A stretch of DNA of 64,000 nucleotides. It comes from Prochlorococcus sp. AG-402-G10 (lineage in GTDB: Bacteria; Cyanobacteriota; Cyanobacteriia; PCC-6307; Cyanobiaceae). Position numbers and translations under genes: made by a program. The stretch covers positions 1-64,000 of the forward strand of contig QCHT01000006.1 of NCBI GenBank assembly GCA_003279445.1, in the 5' to 3' direction. Every line of letters begins with the position of its first letter. Positions within the stretch are counted from its first letter, which is position 1. Positions 1 through 7,034 of the stretch are shown here, piece by piece. The notes under the pieces were generated by a model. That model had not been told where the DNA came from, searched no databases, and saw only the letters and a list, made by a program, of their open reading frames with translations.

Positions 1-2375
1 TTGCTTCTACGATTAATGGCGGCCAGAATTTAACAATTAGCTCTGGTTCAGGAGCCGTAGGTCTTAATGGAGTTATTGGTGGAACGACAACACTTGGCAC
101 CTTAACAATCAACGCAGCCAGTGCTAGTAATACAAGTTCTGGAGTTATCACCATAGAGGACATTGGAGATAACGATACCATTGGTGCTGCTGCAACTAAT
201 ATCGGTAATACCAACACTTCAGATTTAAATCTTGTAGGAGATACTTACAAGCACGGAGCCGCAGTATATACAGCAGCCTCTGGAAATACAATTGATTTAA
301 CTGATGGTGCTGGCAACGTAACCTTTACTCTTGTAGATGCTTCTTTAGAGTTTGCCGGAGGAAATATTGAGCTTGCAAATGGTAGTGATCTGGTTGTTGG
401 AACTGGAAGTGGAAATATCACAGCACTTGGAATTGTTGGAACTAGTTATGAGGATGTAACTCTTACAACTACCGGCACCTTAACCATTGGTACTGGTGGT
501 ATTGGTACTGGTACAACGATTGAGGATGTAAACCTTGACGGTACTTCAATTGTCTTGGGGGGAAATATTACGACTTCTGCGACTGGCGATACAGATGCAG
601 ATGTAGATTTTGACGGTAATGTCGTTATAGATGGAGCCATCACAATCACGACTGATGTAGGAGGCGGAACTGCTGATGATGGAAAGATAGATTTTGGTAC
701 TAATACCATCAATGCAGAAGGTAGCGGTACAGATAGTCTTACTCTTACCAGTGGATCTGGAACAATAACTCTAGGCGGAATAATTGGTGGTAGTGCAGCT
801 TTAGATGCCTTGACTATAAATACTGCTGCATTAACAATTAACAAGAACATCACTACTGATGACGGCCTAATTGATATCAATGCACCTGTAACTCTGGCTA
901 CAGGAGCCATTACAATTTCATCAGGATCAGGAGGGGGTAATGTTGACTTCTCCTCTACGATTGATGGCGCCCAGGCTCTAACTTTGACATCTGGTTCAGG
1001 TAATGTAGTTCTTGGCGGAGTAATTGGTGGTACTACAGAACTTTCATCTCTTGTCCTGAATTCAACTGCCCTGACACTTTCTAATAACATCAATACGAAT
1101 AACGGCTTAATTGATATCAATGCACCTGTCACACTTGGAGCAGACGTTGTAATTGATTCAGGAACAGGAGGAGGAAATGTTGACTTCTCCTCTACGATTA
1201 CAGGAGGTCAGAATCTAGATATCTTATCTGGAACAGGTAGTGCAATAATCACAGGAAATATCGGAGCCACTGCTCTTACAAGTCTTGATATCAACCAGAG
1301 TGCAGGAACAGGAAGCATAACTCTTTCAGGAGATATTGGAGCACATAACGCAGCTGGTGCAGGTGTTGTAAGGCTTGGTAATGATAGTTTGACCGGAACG
1401 ATCACCTTTGGTGGCGCGGACTACAACACTTCTGGAGCACAGACGTATATAGCTGATGCTTATTCAATGACTGGAACAGATCCAGACTTCGCTACTGATA
1501 ATGACAACATTGGTTTTGAGGATGGAGGCATAACCCTGGCGACTGTTGCTGACTTAACAGTCGATACTGGTAGCGGAACAGGAGGAAATATTTCAATTGA
1601 GGGAGCGATTGCCGGAACTAGTGGTGGAGGAACTACAACTGTGACGCTGGAGGCAGGTTCAGGAACAGTAGGTGTAGCTGGAATGGGTACAGATATCGGT
1701 AACGTAACTATTGATGGATCTGGTGGAGTTACTTTAAACGGCAGTATCACAACAGCTGCTGGAAATATTGATATCAATGATGCGACCACATTAGGAGGAG
1801 CGGTTACCTTAACGACAGCGAATGGAACGATTGACTTTGCGTCAACACTCGATGGTGCTAATGACTTTGATGTTGCATCAGGAAGTGGAACGGTAACGAT
1901 TACCGGAAATATCGGAACAGGAACTGCTCTTACAAGTCTTGATATCAACCAGAGTGCAGGAACAGGAGCGGTGAATTTGACAGGAAATATTGGTACAGCT
2001 AGTGCTGCAGGTGTCGGTATTACTCGAATTGGTAATGATGGAATGACAGGAGCATTGACATTTGGTGGCACTGATTACAACACATCAGGAGCACAGACGT
2101 TTATCGCTGACTCTTATGTCATGAGCGGAACAGATCCAGACTTCAATACCAGTAATGATGCAGTTGGATTTGAAGATGGAAATATCACACTGGGTGATGT
2201 GTCAGATCTAGAAATTAATACTGGTACTGGAGGAGGAGCGATCAGTATTGAAGGCTCTATCCTTGGAACTTCCGGTGGAGATTCGACAACAGTAACCCTA
2301 GAAGCAGGAACAGGAAGCGTTGCTGTTGCGGGAATGGGTACAGATATCGGTGCTGTTGTCCTTGGGGGGGAGTAG
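1..2375 (+). CDS. Giant Gly/Thr/Ser-rich repeat protein, 5'-partial, frame ends at a G7 tract
   Basis: The frame is open from the window edge (codons starting at base 3), so this is the 3' part of a much longer gene. The protein is a low-complexity series of beta-strand-like repeats rich in G, T, S, N and D, with almost no Lys, Cys or Trp. Recurring units read GGNVDFSSTI, LTLTSGSG and TSLDINQSAGTG. Such repeats are typical of very large secreted or cell-surface adhesin or S-layer-like proteins; the surface role is inferred. Two copies of a longer module start near 1246 and 1900. The frame stops at 2373-2375 just after seven G. The expected continuation is in the next frame (2320-3087), so the gene is frameshifted here. 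Base composition looks more GC-rich than the flanking genes. Confidence 0.75.
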   Translation, partial: ASTINGGQNLTISSGSGAVGLNGVIGGTTTLGTLTINAASASNTSSGVITIEDIGDNDTIGAAATNIGNTNTSDLNLVGDTYKHGAAVYTAASGNTIDLTDGAGNVTFTLVDASLEFAGGNIELANGSDLVVGTGSGNITALGIVGTSYEDVTLTTTGTLTIGTGGIGTGTTIEDVNLDGTSIVLGGNITTSATGDTDADVDFDGNVVIDGAITITTDVGGGTADDGKIDFGTNTINAEGSGTDSLTLTSGSGTITLGGIIGGSAALDALTINTAALTINKNITTDDGLIDINAPVTLATGAITISSGSGGGNVDFSSTIDGAQALTLTSGSGNVVLGGVIGGTTELSSLVLNSTALTLSNNINTNNGLIDINAPVTLGADVVIDSGTGGGNVDFSSTITGGQNLDILSGTGSAIITGNIGATALTSLDINQSAGTGSITLSGDIGAHNAAGAGVVRLGNDSLTGTITFGGADYNTSGAQTYIADAYSMTGTDPDFATDNDNIGFEDGGITLATVADLTVDTGSGTGGNISIEGAIAGTSGGGTTTVTLEAGSGTVGVAGMGTDIGNVTIDGSGGVTLNGSITTAAGNIDINDATTLGGAVTLTTANGTIDFASTLDGANDFDVASGSGTVTITGNIGTGTALTSLDINQSAGTGAVNLTGNIGTASAAGVGITRIGNDGMTGALTFGGTDYNTSGAQTFIADSYVMSGTDPDFNTSNDAVGFEDGNITLGDVSDLEINTGTGGGAISIEGSILGTSGGDSTTVTLEAGTGSVAVAGMGTDIGAVVLGGE

Positions 2376-2405
2376 CGAAATTACATTAAATGGAGCTATT
2401 TCAAC
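1246..2405 (+). repeat. Two direct copies of a 654-bp module in the giant protein gene
   Basis: The module starting ITGNIG..ALTSLDINQSAGTG occurs near 1246 and again near 1900. The stretch beginning gctcttacaagtcttgat is identical over about 42 bases at 1272 and 1926, an offset of 654 bases or 218 codons. Both copies run through DYNTSGAQT, GTDPDF, FEDG, SIEG, TVTLEAG and VAGMGTDIG. A smaller internal repeat (LIDINAPVTL) recurs with a 240-base offset at 871 and 1111. Confidence 0.8.
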
Positions 2406-3087
2406 GCAAGGGGCTGTCACATTAACTGGACCTGTGTCATTAGCGACAGCTCCAATATCTATTGACACCAATGCAACTGCCGGTATTACTTTTACCTCAA
2501 CAATTAATGGAGCTCAAACTCTAACTTTAAACTCGTCGGGATATCCTCTTTCTATTACTGGTGTAGTAGGGGGTGTGACACCACTTACAGAATTTACTAT
2601 TACAGATGCTTCTACATTTACCCTAACTTCAGGTTCAATTGATACCGGCAAATTTACTAGTTCTAAATTCAAGCAAACTGGAGGGTTTAACAAGTTTGAA
2701 CCTGGTGCAGATATTGATAGCTTGGATAATGCAGATCAAATCACTGATGATCAAGAAGGTTTCACTACAAGAACACCTATTAAGATAGCTAAATCATATT
2801 TAGCGCTTAAGCTTACTGAAATTATAGATAGTACTGAAAGAGGAGGTAACATATTTATTGACTTTGATCGTGGAGTTACACTTGAAATAGATAGTTCTTT
2901 ATCAACAAGAATTGATGATCTTGAACTACTCTCAACTATATTTGATAATTTTGAGTTTACTCTATCTAAAAATGATAATAATTTATTCAATGATTTAGAT
3001 TTTAACTCCGCAGCAGATTTTTATAATAAGATTGAATTATCAAAGTTAACCAAACCAAATTCAGTCAAGAATAAGCTCTTTTCCTAG
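2320..3087 (+). CDS. C-terminal part of the giant repeat protein (shifted frame)
   Basis: This frame continues the preceding repeat protein. After the G7 tract it reads SSEITLNGAISTQGAVTLTG, which matches GSGGVTLNGSITT at the same point of the earlier module. Genuine homologous coding therefore starts at about 2370. The TTG at 2320 only opens the frame and is not a convincing start. Repeats continue to about 2680. A distinct Lys/Asp/Asn-rich tail of about 130 residues follows (EPGADIDSLDNADQITDD onward). It has no visible membrane segment or C-terminal beta-barrel signature, so an autotransporter barrel is unlikely. Whether it is made at all depends on the frame at the G tract. Confidence 0.6.
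   Translation: MLLREWVQISVLLSLGGSSEITLNGAISTQGAVTLTGPVSLATAPISIDTNATAGITFTSTINGAQTLTLNSSGYPLSITGVVGGVTPLTEFTITDASTFTLTSGSIDTGKFTSSKFKQTGGFNKFEPGADIDSLDNADQITDDQEGFTTRTPIKIAKSYLALKLTEIIDSTERGGNIFIDFDRGVTLEIDSSLSTRIDDLELLSTIFDNFEFTLSKNDNNLFNDLDFNSAADFYNKIELSKLTKPNSVKNKLFS
2364..2370 (+). repeat. G7 homopolymer at the frameshift point
   Basis: Seven consecutive G in the coding strand, followed by AGTAG. Reading through with one G fewer (or a ribosomal +1 slip) joins VAVAGMGTDIGAVVLGG to SSEITLNGAIST and restores one continuous protein. The tract is either a slippage-prone contingency site, a true inactivating mutation, or a sequencing error; the sequence alone does not decide. Confidence 0.8.
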
Positions 3088-3129
3088 GAAAGACTTATTA
3101 AGACAATTTACATTTTCCTAAAAAATTCT

Positions 3130-3873
3130 GTGATTAATTTCATTGCCCCTCTTCTTGCTATATCCTCTTCCTATAGTTCCATTGCTCCTACTCACGTGGC
3201 ATTGCTAACGCCTAAGCAAGTAGAGGAGAAGCTTGATACAATAATAGTATTCACCCCTTTTTCTAAAGGTGTACCAAAATATTTTTCCTTTGAAGTTGAT
3301 GGGAAAAAGAAAAATATATATTTTGCAGCTTTTTCTGTAAAAGCAACTAATTATTTAAGTGAAAAGATTATTTCAACAAGTAAGGATTCTAAGGATAAAT
3401 ATAGTTATACTCCTAAATCTTTGTCTATGTTTTATTCACTTATAAAATCAGAAAAAGATAAAGGTATAAAGGCAGATGTAGTTTATATCCCAGACCCAGA
3501 TCAAAAGGTTATTTCCAAAATACTTCTTAAGGAACAGGGAGAAAAAATTAATAATATTGATAATTTCATTGCCAATAATCCTATTATTTTTTGCCCTAAT
3601 CCAGTTATTAACGCTACAGATCAGAACTCTAAGAAGTCATTCATACCATGCTCGACTGATTATAAGAATTTGAAATCTATGATAGACAGAGTAAAATTTA
3701 AAAAGAAATTCCCTTGGAGTAAAGTAAATAAACCTAAAGTAATGGCTATTCCACTCGCTCAGTTTATTAATACATTAAATACTAGTGAGCAAGAAAATAT
3801 AAAGAATCTTAGAGTTATACCTTCTCCTTCAAGCATAGAAGCTATTAATCAAATGAATAATCAACAAAAGTAA
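3130..3873 (+). CDS. Putative secreted Tic22-like protein
   Basis: 247 aa from a GTG start, 42 bases after the giant repeat gene and possibly cotranscribed with it. The N-terminus (MINFIAPLLAISSSYSS) resembles a signal peptide. The segment KLDTIIVFTPFSKGVPKYFS followed by IYFAAFSVKATNYLSEKI resembles the start of the Tic22 family fold, with ADVVYIPDP and KVMAIPLAQF later on. Cyanobacterial Tic22 proteins are periplasmic or lumenal and have been linked to outer-membrane protein biogenesis. The match here is by eye and weak. If right, the position beside a huge surface protein would suit an export-assisting role, which is inference only. Otherwise it is a secreted hypothetical. Confidence 0.5.
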   Translation: MINFIAPLLAISSSYSSIAPTHVALLTPKQVEEKLDTIIVFTPFSKGVPKYFSFEVDGKKKNIYFAAFSVKATNYLSEKIISTSKDSKDKYSYTPKSLSMFYSLIKSEKDKGIKADVVYIPDPDQKVISKILLKEQGEKINNIDNFIANNPIIFCPNPVINATDQNSKKSFIPCSTDYKNLKSMIDRVKFKKKFPWSKVNKPKVMAIPLAQFINTLNTSEQENIKNLRVIPSPSSIEAINQMNNQQK

Positions 3874-3918
3874 GTTAGGTCATTGAATAATGGCTTGAAT
3901 TAAGAAATAATTATAGAA

Positions 3919-4281
3919 TTAGGGCCTTTGGGAAGGATCCAAGCTTTGTATTAATGACTCTTCCACTGGTGTAAGCTTTACATTTAGTTTTGCTGATTCT
4001 AAGTCTTTGATGTTTACCTGCCGTTTAAAGTAAAAGACAATTAAATTACCTATCTGCCCTTGAAAGTAGTGATCCCAGCCTCTTTTCCCGTAAATATTGA
4101 TCAGGTTTTGACATTGCAATGCAATATTATCATTTTTTCCATTCTTGTAATATTCAGAGAACTCTTTTTGAATAAACTCTTTGCTTAGTCCAGGTAGCTT
4201 TTCTTCGGCTTCATAAATATTAGGTTTTGGAGAGCTTTTTATATTAATTCCAACTAACCTATATTCCCAGGATGAGTCCAT
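3919..4281 (-). CDS. Hypothetical protein, 120 aa, DUF4177-like pattern
   Basis: A compact soluble protein beginning MDSSWEYRLVGINI. The layout WEYRLVGIN, then YGKRGWDHYFQGQIGNLIVFYFKR, resembles small DUF4177-type proteins (WEYKV, then GWE, then a YYLKR-like strand). No catalytic residues can be named and the function is unknown. It is convergent with the Tic22-like gene, with about 45 bases between the two stops. The ATG at 4281 is the natural start. It sits at the edge of a gene-poor region of small hypotheticals and may be lineage-specific. Confidence 0.6.
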   Translation of the reverse strand: MDSSWEYRLVGINIKSSPKPNIYEAEEKLPGLSKEFIQKEFSEYYKNGKNDNIALQCQNLINIYGKRGWDHYFQGQIGNLIVFYFKRQVNIKDLESAKLNVKLTPVEESLIQSLDPSQRP

Positions 4282-4410
4282 TTCCTAAATTTATTTATAA
4301 TATCAATTTACACAATTTCTCACGTTAATGCTTGAGATACAGAGTTTCTTTTACATCTAATTTAAATACCAATACGCTGAATTTATAGATAACTTTTAGT
4401 CTACAAGAGA

Positions 4411-4524
4411 ATGTTGGATTTTTTTAATTCTATTTCTATTTCAGGCTTGAGGTTAGTGAGATTGCAATTTGAGCCACAAATGGAAAAGCGTCATCCTTTG
4501 CTGGTTCTCAATCTAGATGGTTAA
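4411..4524 (+). CDS. Possible small protein of 37 aa
   Basis: The frame begins MLDFFNSISISGLRLVRLQF and ends VLNLDG before TAA. Its composition is protein-like and the ATG is preceded by an AGAGA stretch that could act as a ribosome binding site. It is followed 46 bases later by an AT-rich perfect hairpin. No family is recognised, and the length gives little statistical support. Confidence 0.25.
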   Translation: MLDFFNSISISGLRLVRLQFEPQMEKRHPLLVLNLDG

Positions 4525-4570
4525 ACTACTTGACCACGCTGCTCTAAGAACTTTGATTAATCAGCAGAGC

Positions 4571-4597
4571 AAATTACAAGTAAATTACTTGTAATTT
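4571..4597 (+). terminator. Perfect 12-bp AT-rich inverted repeat
   Basis: The arms at 4571-4582 and 4586-4597 are exact reverse complements around a 3-base loop, ending in TTT. The stem has few G/C pairs, so it could be a weak terminator for the small frame at 4411-4524 or part of an untranslated RNA. There is no long T-tract. Confidence 0.35.
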
Positions 4598-4757
4598 AGA
4601 ATTTTCAGCTTAGGTTGCTTTAGAAAACCGACTTGAATGTGCCGAGTTAGTTAGCTAGTCGCTTTGCTAAACAAGTTCCTTTTCGGGGTAACAAACTAAG
4701 GGCTATAGATAAATACTTTTGGAGAAAGCTTTCAGCTTAGCTATCGACTAAATTCTG

Positions 4758-4922
4758 CTAAGACTCAGAAGAGAAAGGCCAGGCGAAACTTGCCAGCGGA
4801 GCAGGTGCACATATTTCTTCTCCATTGGATGAGAGATAGCATCGTTCTATTCCCCATTCTCTTTCAACGATCTTCATTTGGATTGATCCGTTTGGCAAAC
4901 GAGAAGAAGGTATTAAAGTCAT
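4758..4922 (-). CDS. Small conserved-looking protein of 54 aa
   Basis: ATG at 4922 and TAG at 4758-4760. The protein starts MTLIPSSRLPNGSIQMKIVE, continues with WGIERCYLSSNGEEICAPAP, and ends AWPFSSES. The mix of hydrophobic, charged and aromatic residues and the absence of low complexity look like a real small folded protein. It resembles the short hypothetical proteins common in picocyanobacteria. No domain or function is recognised. It is isolated, with gaps on both sides. Confidence 0.5.
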   Translation of the reverse strand: MTLIPSSRLPNGSIQMKIVEREWGIERCYLSSNGEEICAPAPLASFAWPFSSES

Positions 4923-5344
4923 TTTAATTTGCAATTAGACAACTTCTAGCTACTGAGAAAATATGAGCAATGAGTAATTCGTTGCATTGACACTAATGCA
5001 AATACCATATCTAGAAAAATTAGAAATAAAAAGTAATAAAATGAACTTTTCCGTAAGATCGTTTTTGGTACAGCTAATGAAATAAAAAGAAGATGAATGT
5101 TAAATGCTTCATCTTCCTAAATCAGAAATAGCTTAAAAACAATGATTGAATTCTTGAAAGTAAGACACTAGTAAAAGTGTAGCTAGTTCTATTTGATTTA
5201 TAGCCAAATCTATTTTTAACTAGCTCTTCTACATGTACTTTTGATTTTTGAGTATTATTTACCAGAGCATGAGAAATATAGATGTGTTTATATATAATCA
5301 TTATATTTTATTCCCTGCAAGGGCTCTTCATAAGTGATCTAACT
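4923..5344. other. Gene-poor gap of about 420 bp
   Basis: No coding frame of note; the longest are about 14 codons. It contains an 8-bp inverted repeat (5089-5096 with 5109-5116) without a T-tract. It may hold the promoter of the gene at 5345. Nothing else is recognised. Confidence 0.4.
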
Positions 5345-5626
5345 ATGAACGACGAAAACTGGAAAGAAGAATTAAAAGAATGGAATCCTAAGCTCAAGCC
5401 TTATCAACTTAAATTGTTAGATCAAGGACCAAAAAGTAATAGTCAGATATTAACACTTAGTGACATGTGGCTTGAATGGAAAGACCTTTTAGTTGAAAGA
5501 GAACTAAAAGAGATTGCAGAGGATACCATGATTGCTGATCAAGAAGAAGAGGACTTAGAATCTTGCAAGCTCAAGCCAAATTGCATAGATGACCAGTTCT
5601 TAAAATTTGTCCAACCTTTAAACTAA
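5345..5626 (+). CDS. Hypothetical acidic small protein, 93 aa
   Basis: I take the ATG at 5345 (MNDENWKEELKEWNPKLKPY) rather than the GTG at 5282, because the 21 upstream residues are hydrophobic and look like read-through of AT-rich leader. The protein is rich in Glu, Lys, Leu and Trp. It has a helical pattern (WLEWKDLLVERELKEIAEDT) and an acidic patch (DQEEEDLESC). It is soluble with no recognised family. Small helical proteins of this kind are frequent picocyanobacterial hypotheticals. Confidence 0.55.
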   Translation: MNDENWKEELKEWNPKLKPYQLKLLDQGPKSNSQILTLSDMWLEWKDLLVERELKEIAEDTMIADQEEEDLESCKLKPNCIDDQFLKFVQPLN

Positions 5627-5692
5627 TTCTTCTAGTTTGAACTTTTAATTAAAAGTATCAGTTAGGCTTGTAGGAATTTTATTTGTGAGAAA

Positions 5693-5929
5693 ATGAGTGA
5701 CTCTTTGCAAAAAGCTTTTTTTGGAGTAATTGCTCTAGGTGTCTCCTGTATTGCAATAGAATTAGTTCCGGTCTCTAGGCAGGCCGCATATTGGAACCGT
5801 TGCCTTGATAGAACAATTGGATGGATCAACGAAGCACAAGATCTGAAATCTTGGAATAAACAAGCTAAAGAGTCCCTTGCAGTAGGGGTATGTAATGGAG
5901 CTGTTTATGAACCAAAGTTAAAAAGCTAA
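5693..5929 (+). CDS. Small single-pass membrane protein, 78 aa
   Basis: MSDSLQKAFFGVIALGVSCI opens with one hydrophobic helix (residues about 8-27). A soluble segment with WNRCLDRTIGWINE and a final VGVCNGAV follows. Two Cys lie in the exported or soluble part and could form a disulfide, which is inference. No family is recognised; the pattern matches short conserved picocyanobacterial membrane-anchored proteins. The gene is monocistronic with gaps on both sides. Confidence 0.55.
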   Translation: MSDSLQKAFFGVIALGVSCIAIELVPVSRQAAYWNRCLDRTIGWINEAQDLKSWNKQAKESLAVGVCNGAVYEPKLKS

Positions 5930-6354
5930 AGAACTTATTTTCATTATCAGTACTTGATAGTGCTTGGATCTCTCCAAGGGATGTTGCTTTTATCTGGATC
6001 TTTTCGAGCTTGAAAAGTTTATATTTGTTTTTGACCTCTTCAAATTGGCAGAAGCTATTCAGAACAATTAAAGTTTTTTTGACTCTTATTGATTTGTAAA
6101 GAAAAAAACTCTCATTAGCTCTGAGGTGATCCTGAAAATAATATTTACGCGGAATCTAAGGCCATAATTTAGTTGGGCTATATTTACTAATGTTTAATGT
6201 GGTTTTGCTGGATTAAGGTTTGCTAGATATGTCTCCAACCATGAATTGCTCTGAATTTTTCCTTTACGAAGGTTATTCAGAGTTACAAGCTACTGAATTT
6301 CGGTGAATTTGCTCTATAGTTGTGCAATAATTTCAAAGATTAAATCAAGTTTTC
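5930..6354. other. Gene-poor gap of about 425 bp
   Basis: No convincing gene. The minus strand is open from 6155 to 5868 (96 codons) but has no ATG, GTG or TTG in its first two thirds and overlaps the preceding gene. The end of the gap should hold the promoter of the gene at 6355; TATAGT at 6315-6320 is a possible -10 element. Confidence 0.4.
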
Positions 6355-6549
6355 ATGGCAAGCTCAAAGAGTGATCAGTCCCGCTTATTAGGTGATTTGC
6401 CTATGCAGGGTGAAATATCAGAAAAGGAAAAAGTTCGCTATATCTCCCATTTGATGTTTTTTGCAGGCTGTGCTCTTTTCTCCTTTGGTATATGGGCATT
6501 GTCAGGGTTTACACCTTCATCAGGCGCAACAGGACCATTCCCTTTTTAG
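6355..6549 (+). CDS. Small single-pass membrane protein, 64 aa
   Basis: The N-terminal half is charged and soluble (MASSKSDQSRLLGDLPMQGE). It is followed by one transmembrane helix (HLMFFAGCALFSFGIWALSG) and a short Ser/Gly/Pro tail ending GPFPF. The layout is like a thylakoid or cell-membrane small protein. No known family or function is assigned. The start is a clear ATG. It is convergent with the next gene, with 34 bases between them. Confidence 0.6.
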   Translation: MASSKSDQSRLLGDLPMQGEISEKEKVRYISHLMFFAGCALFSFGIWALSGFTPSSGATGPFPF

Positions 6550-6583
6550 AAGAAGGACTTTATTAGCAGGCTCTATATATTCT

Positions 6584-6838
6584 TTATAAGCTATTTAGCT
6601 TATCGTCTCTATTTTTCAATAATGTTTCAAACCACTTTGAAGCAGTACATCTTGATATGGACCTATTCCGAAGCAAGTCACAAATTATTGAATAGAGAGG
6701 ACCAATATTAACTGTAGTGTTGAACCATTTCTCAAACGCTAAAATTTCAGCAGGTGTATGACAAGCCCTTAACTGATCAACAATTGCATCATGAGTATCT
6801 TGACTCATGTCATTATTTGGCTTTTGAGCAACAGTCAT
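6584..6838 (-). CDS. Hypothetical soluble protein, 84 aa
   Basis: MTVAQKPNNDMSQDTHDAIVD leads into an alpha-helical protein with AEILAFEKWFNTTVNIGPLY and a C-terminal CTASKWFETLLKNRD. It is likely a conserved small cyanobacterial protein. No catalytic motif or domain is recognised. The ATG at 6838 gives a sensible start. It lies downstream of nrdJ on the same strand but nearly 200 bases away, so cotranscription is uncertain. Confidence 0.55.
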   Translation of the reverse strand: MTVAQKPNNDMSQDTHDAIVDQLRACHTPAEILAFEKWFNTTVNIGPLYSIICDLLRNRSISRCTASKWFETLLKNRDDKLNSL

Positions 6839-7034
6839 TGTCGATACCCGTAATCATTAATTTGCCTTTCTATACAATTAGCTCTTTATGGGAATTCTGC
6901 CATCATTTTTTTTTATTTAATAACTAAATTAAACTCTAAATATTAAATTAACCAGTTAGGGACACAAATTAACTTTGGCAGAAAGTCAGATTTGTAATAA
7001 ATAACTTTAAATTTGTCATTTCAATTGAGCTCTT

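Larger units (their letters stand above)
4282..4757. other. Gene-poor gap of about 480 bp
   Basis: No long frame is present. It contains one possible 37-codon frame (4411-4524, +) and a perfect 12-bp inverted repeat at 4571-4597. No tRNA or known RNA motif was recognised. Confidence 0.5.

Noticed and set aside
446-2071. Long minus-strand frames rich in Pro, Val and Ser under the giant gene
   Set aside because: They are mirror translations of the Gly/Thr/Asn repeats and have no independent start signals or domains.
5641-5656. 16-base perfect palindrome ACTTTTAATTAAAAGT
   Set aside because: Pure A/T-rich core without loop or T-tract; such palindromes are expected by chance in this composition.
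5868-6155. Open minus-strand frame of 96 codons in a gap
   Set aside because: No ATG, GTG or TTG in its first two thirds and it runs into the gene at 5693-5929 on the other strand. AT-rich chance opening is more likely.
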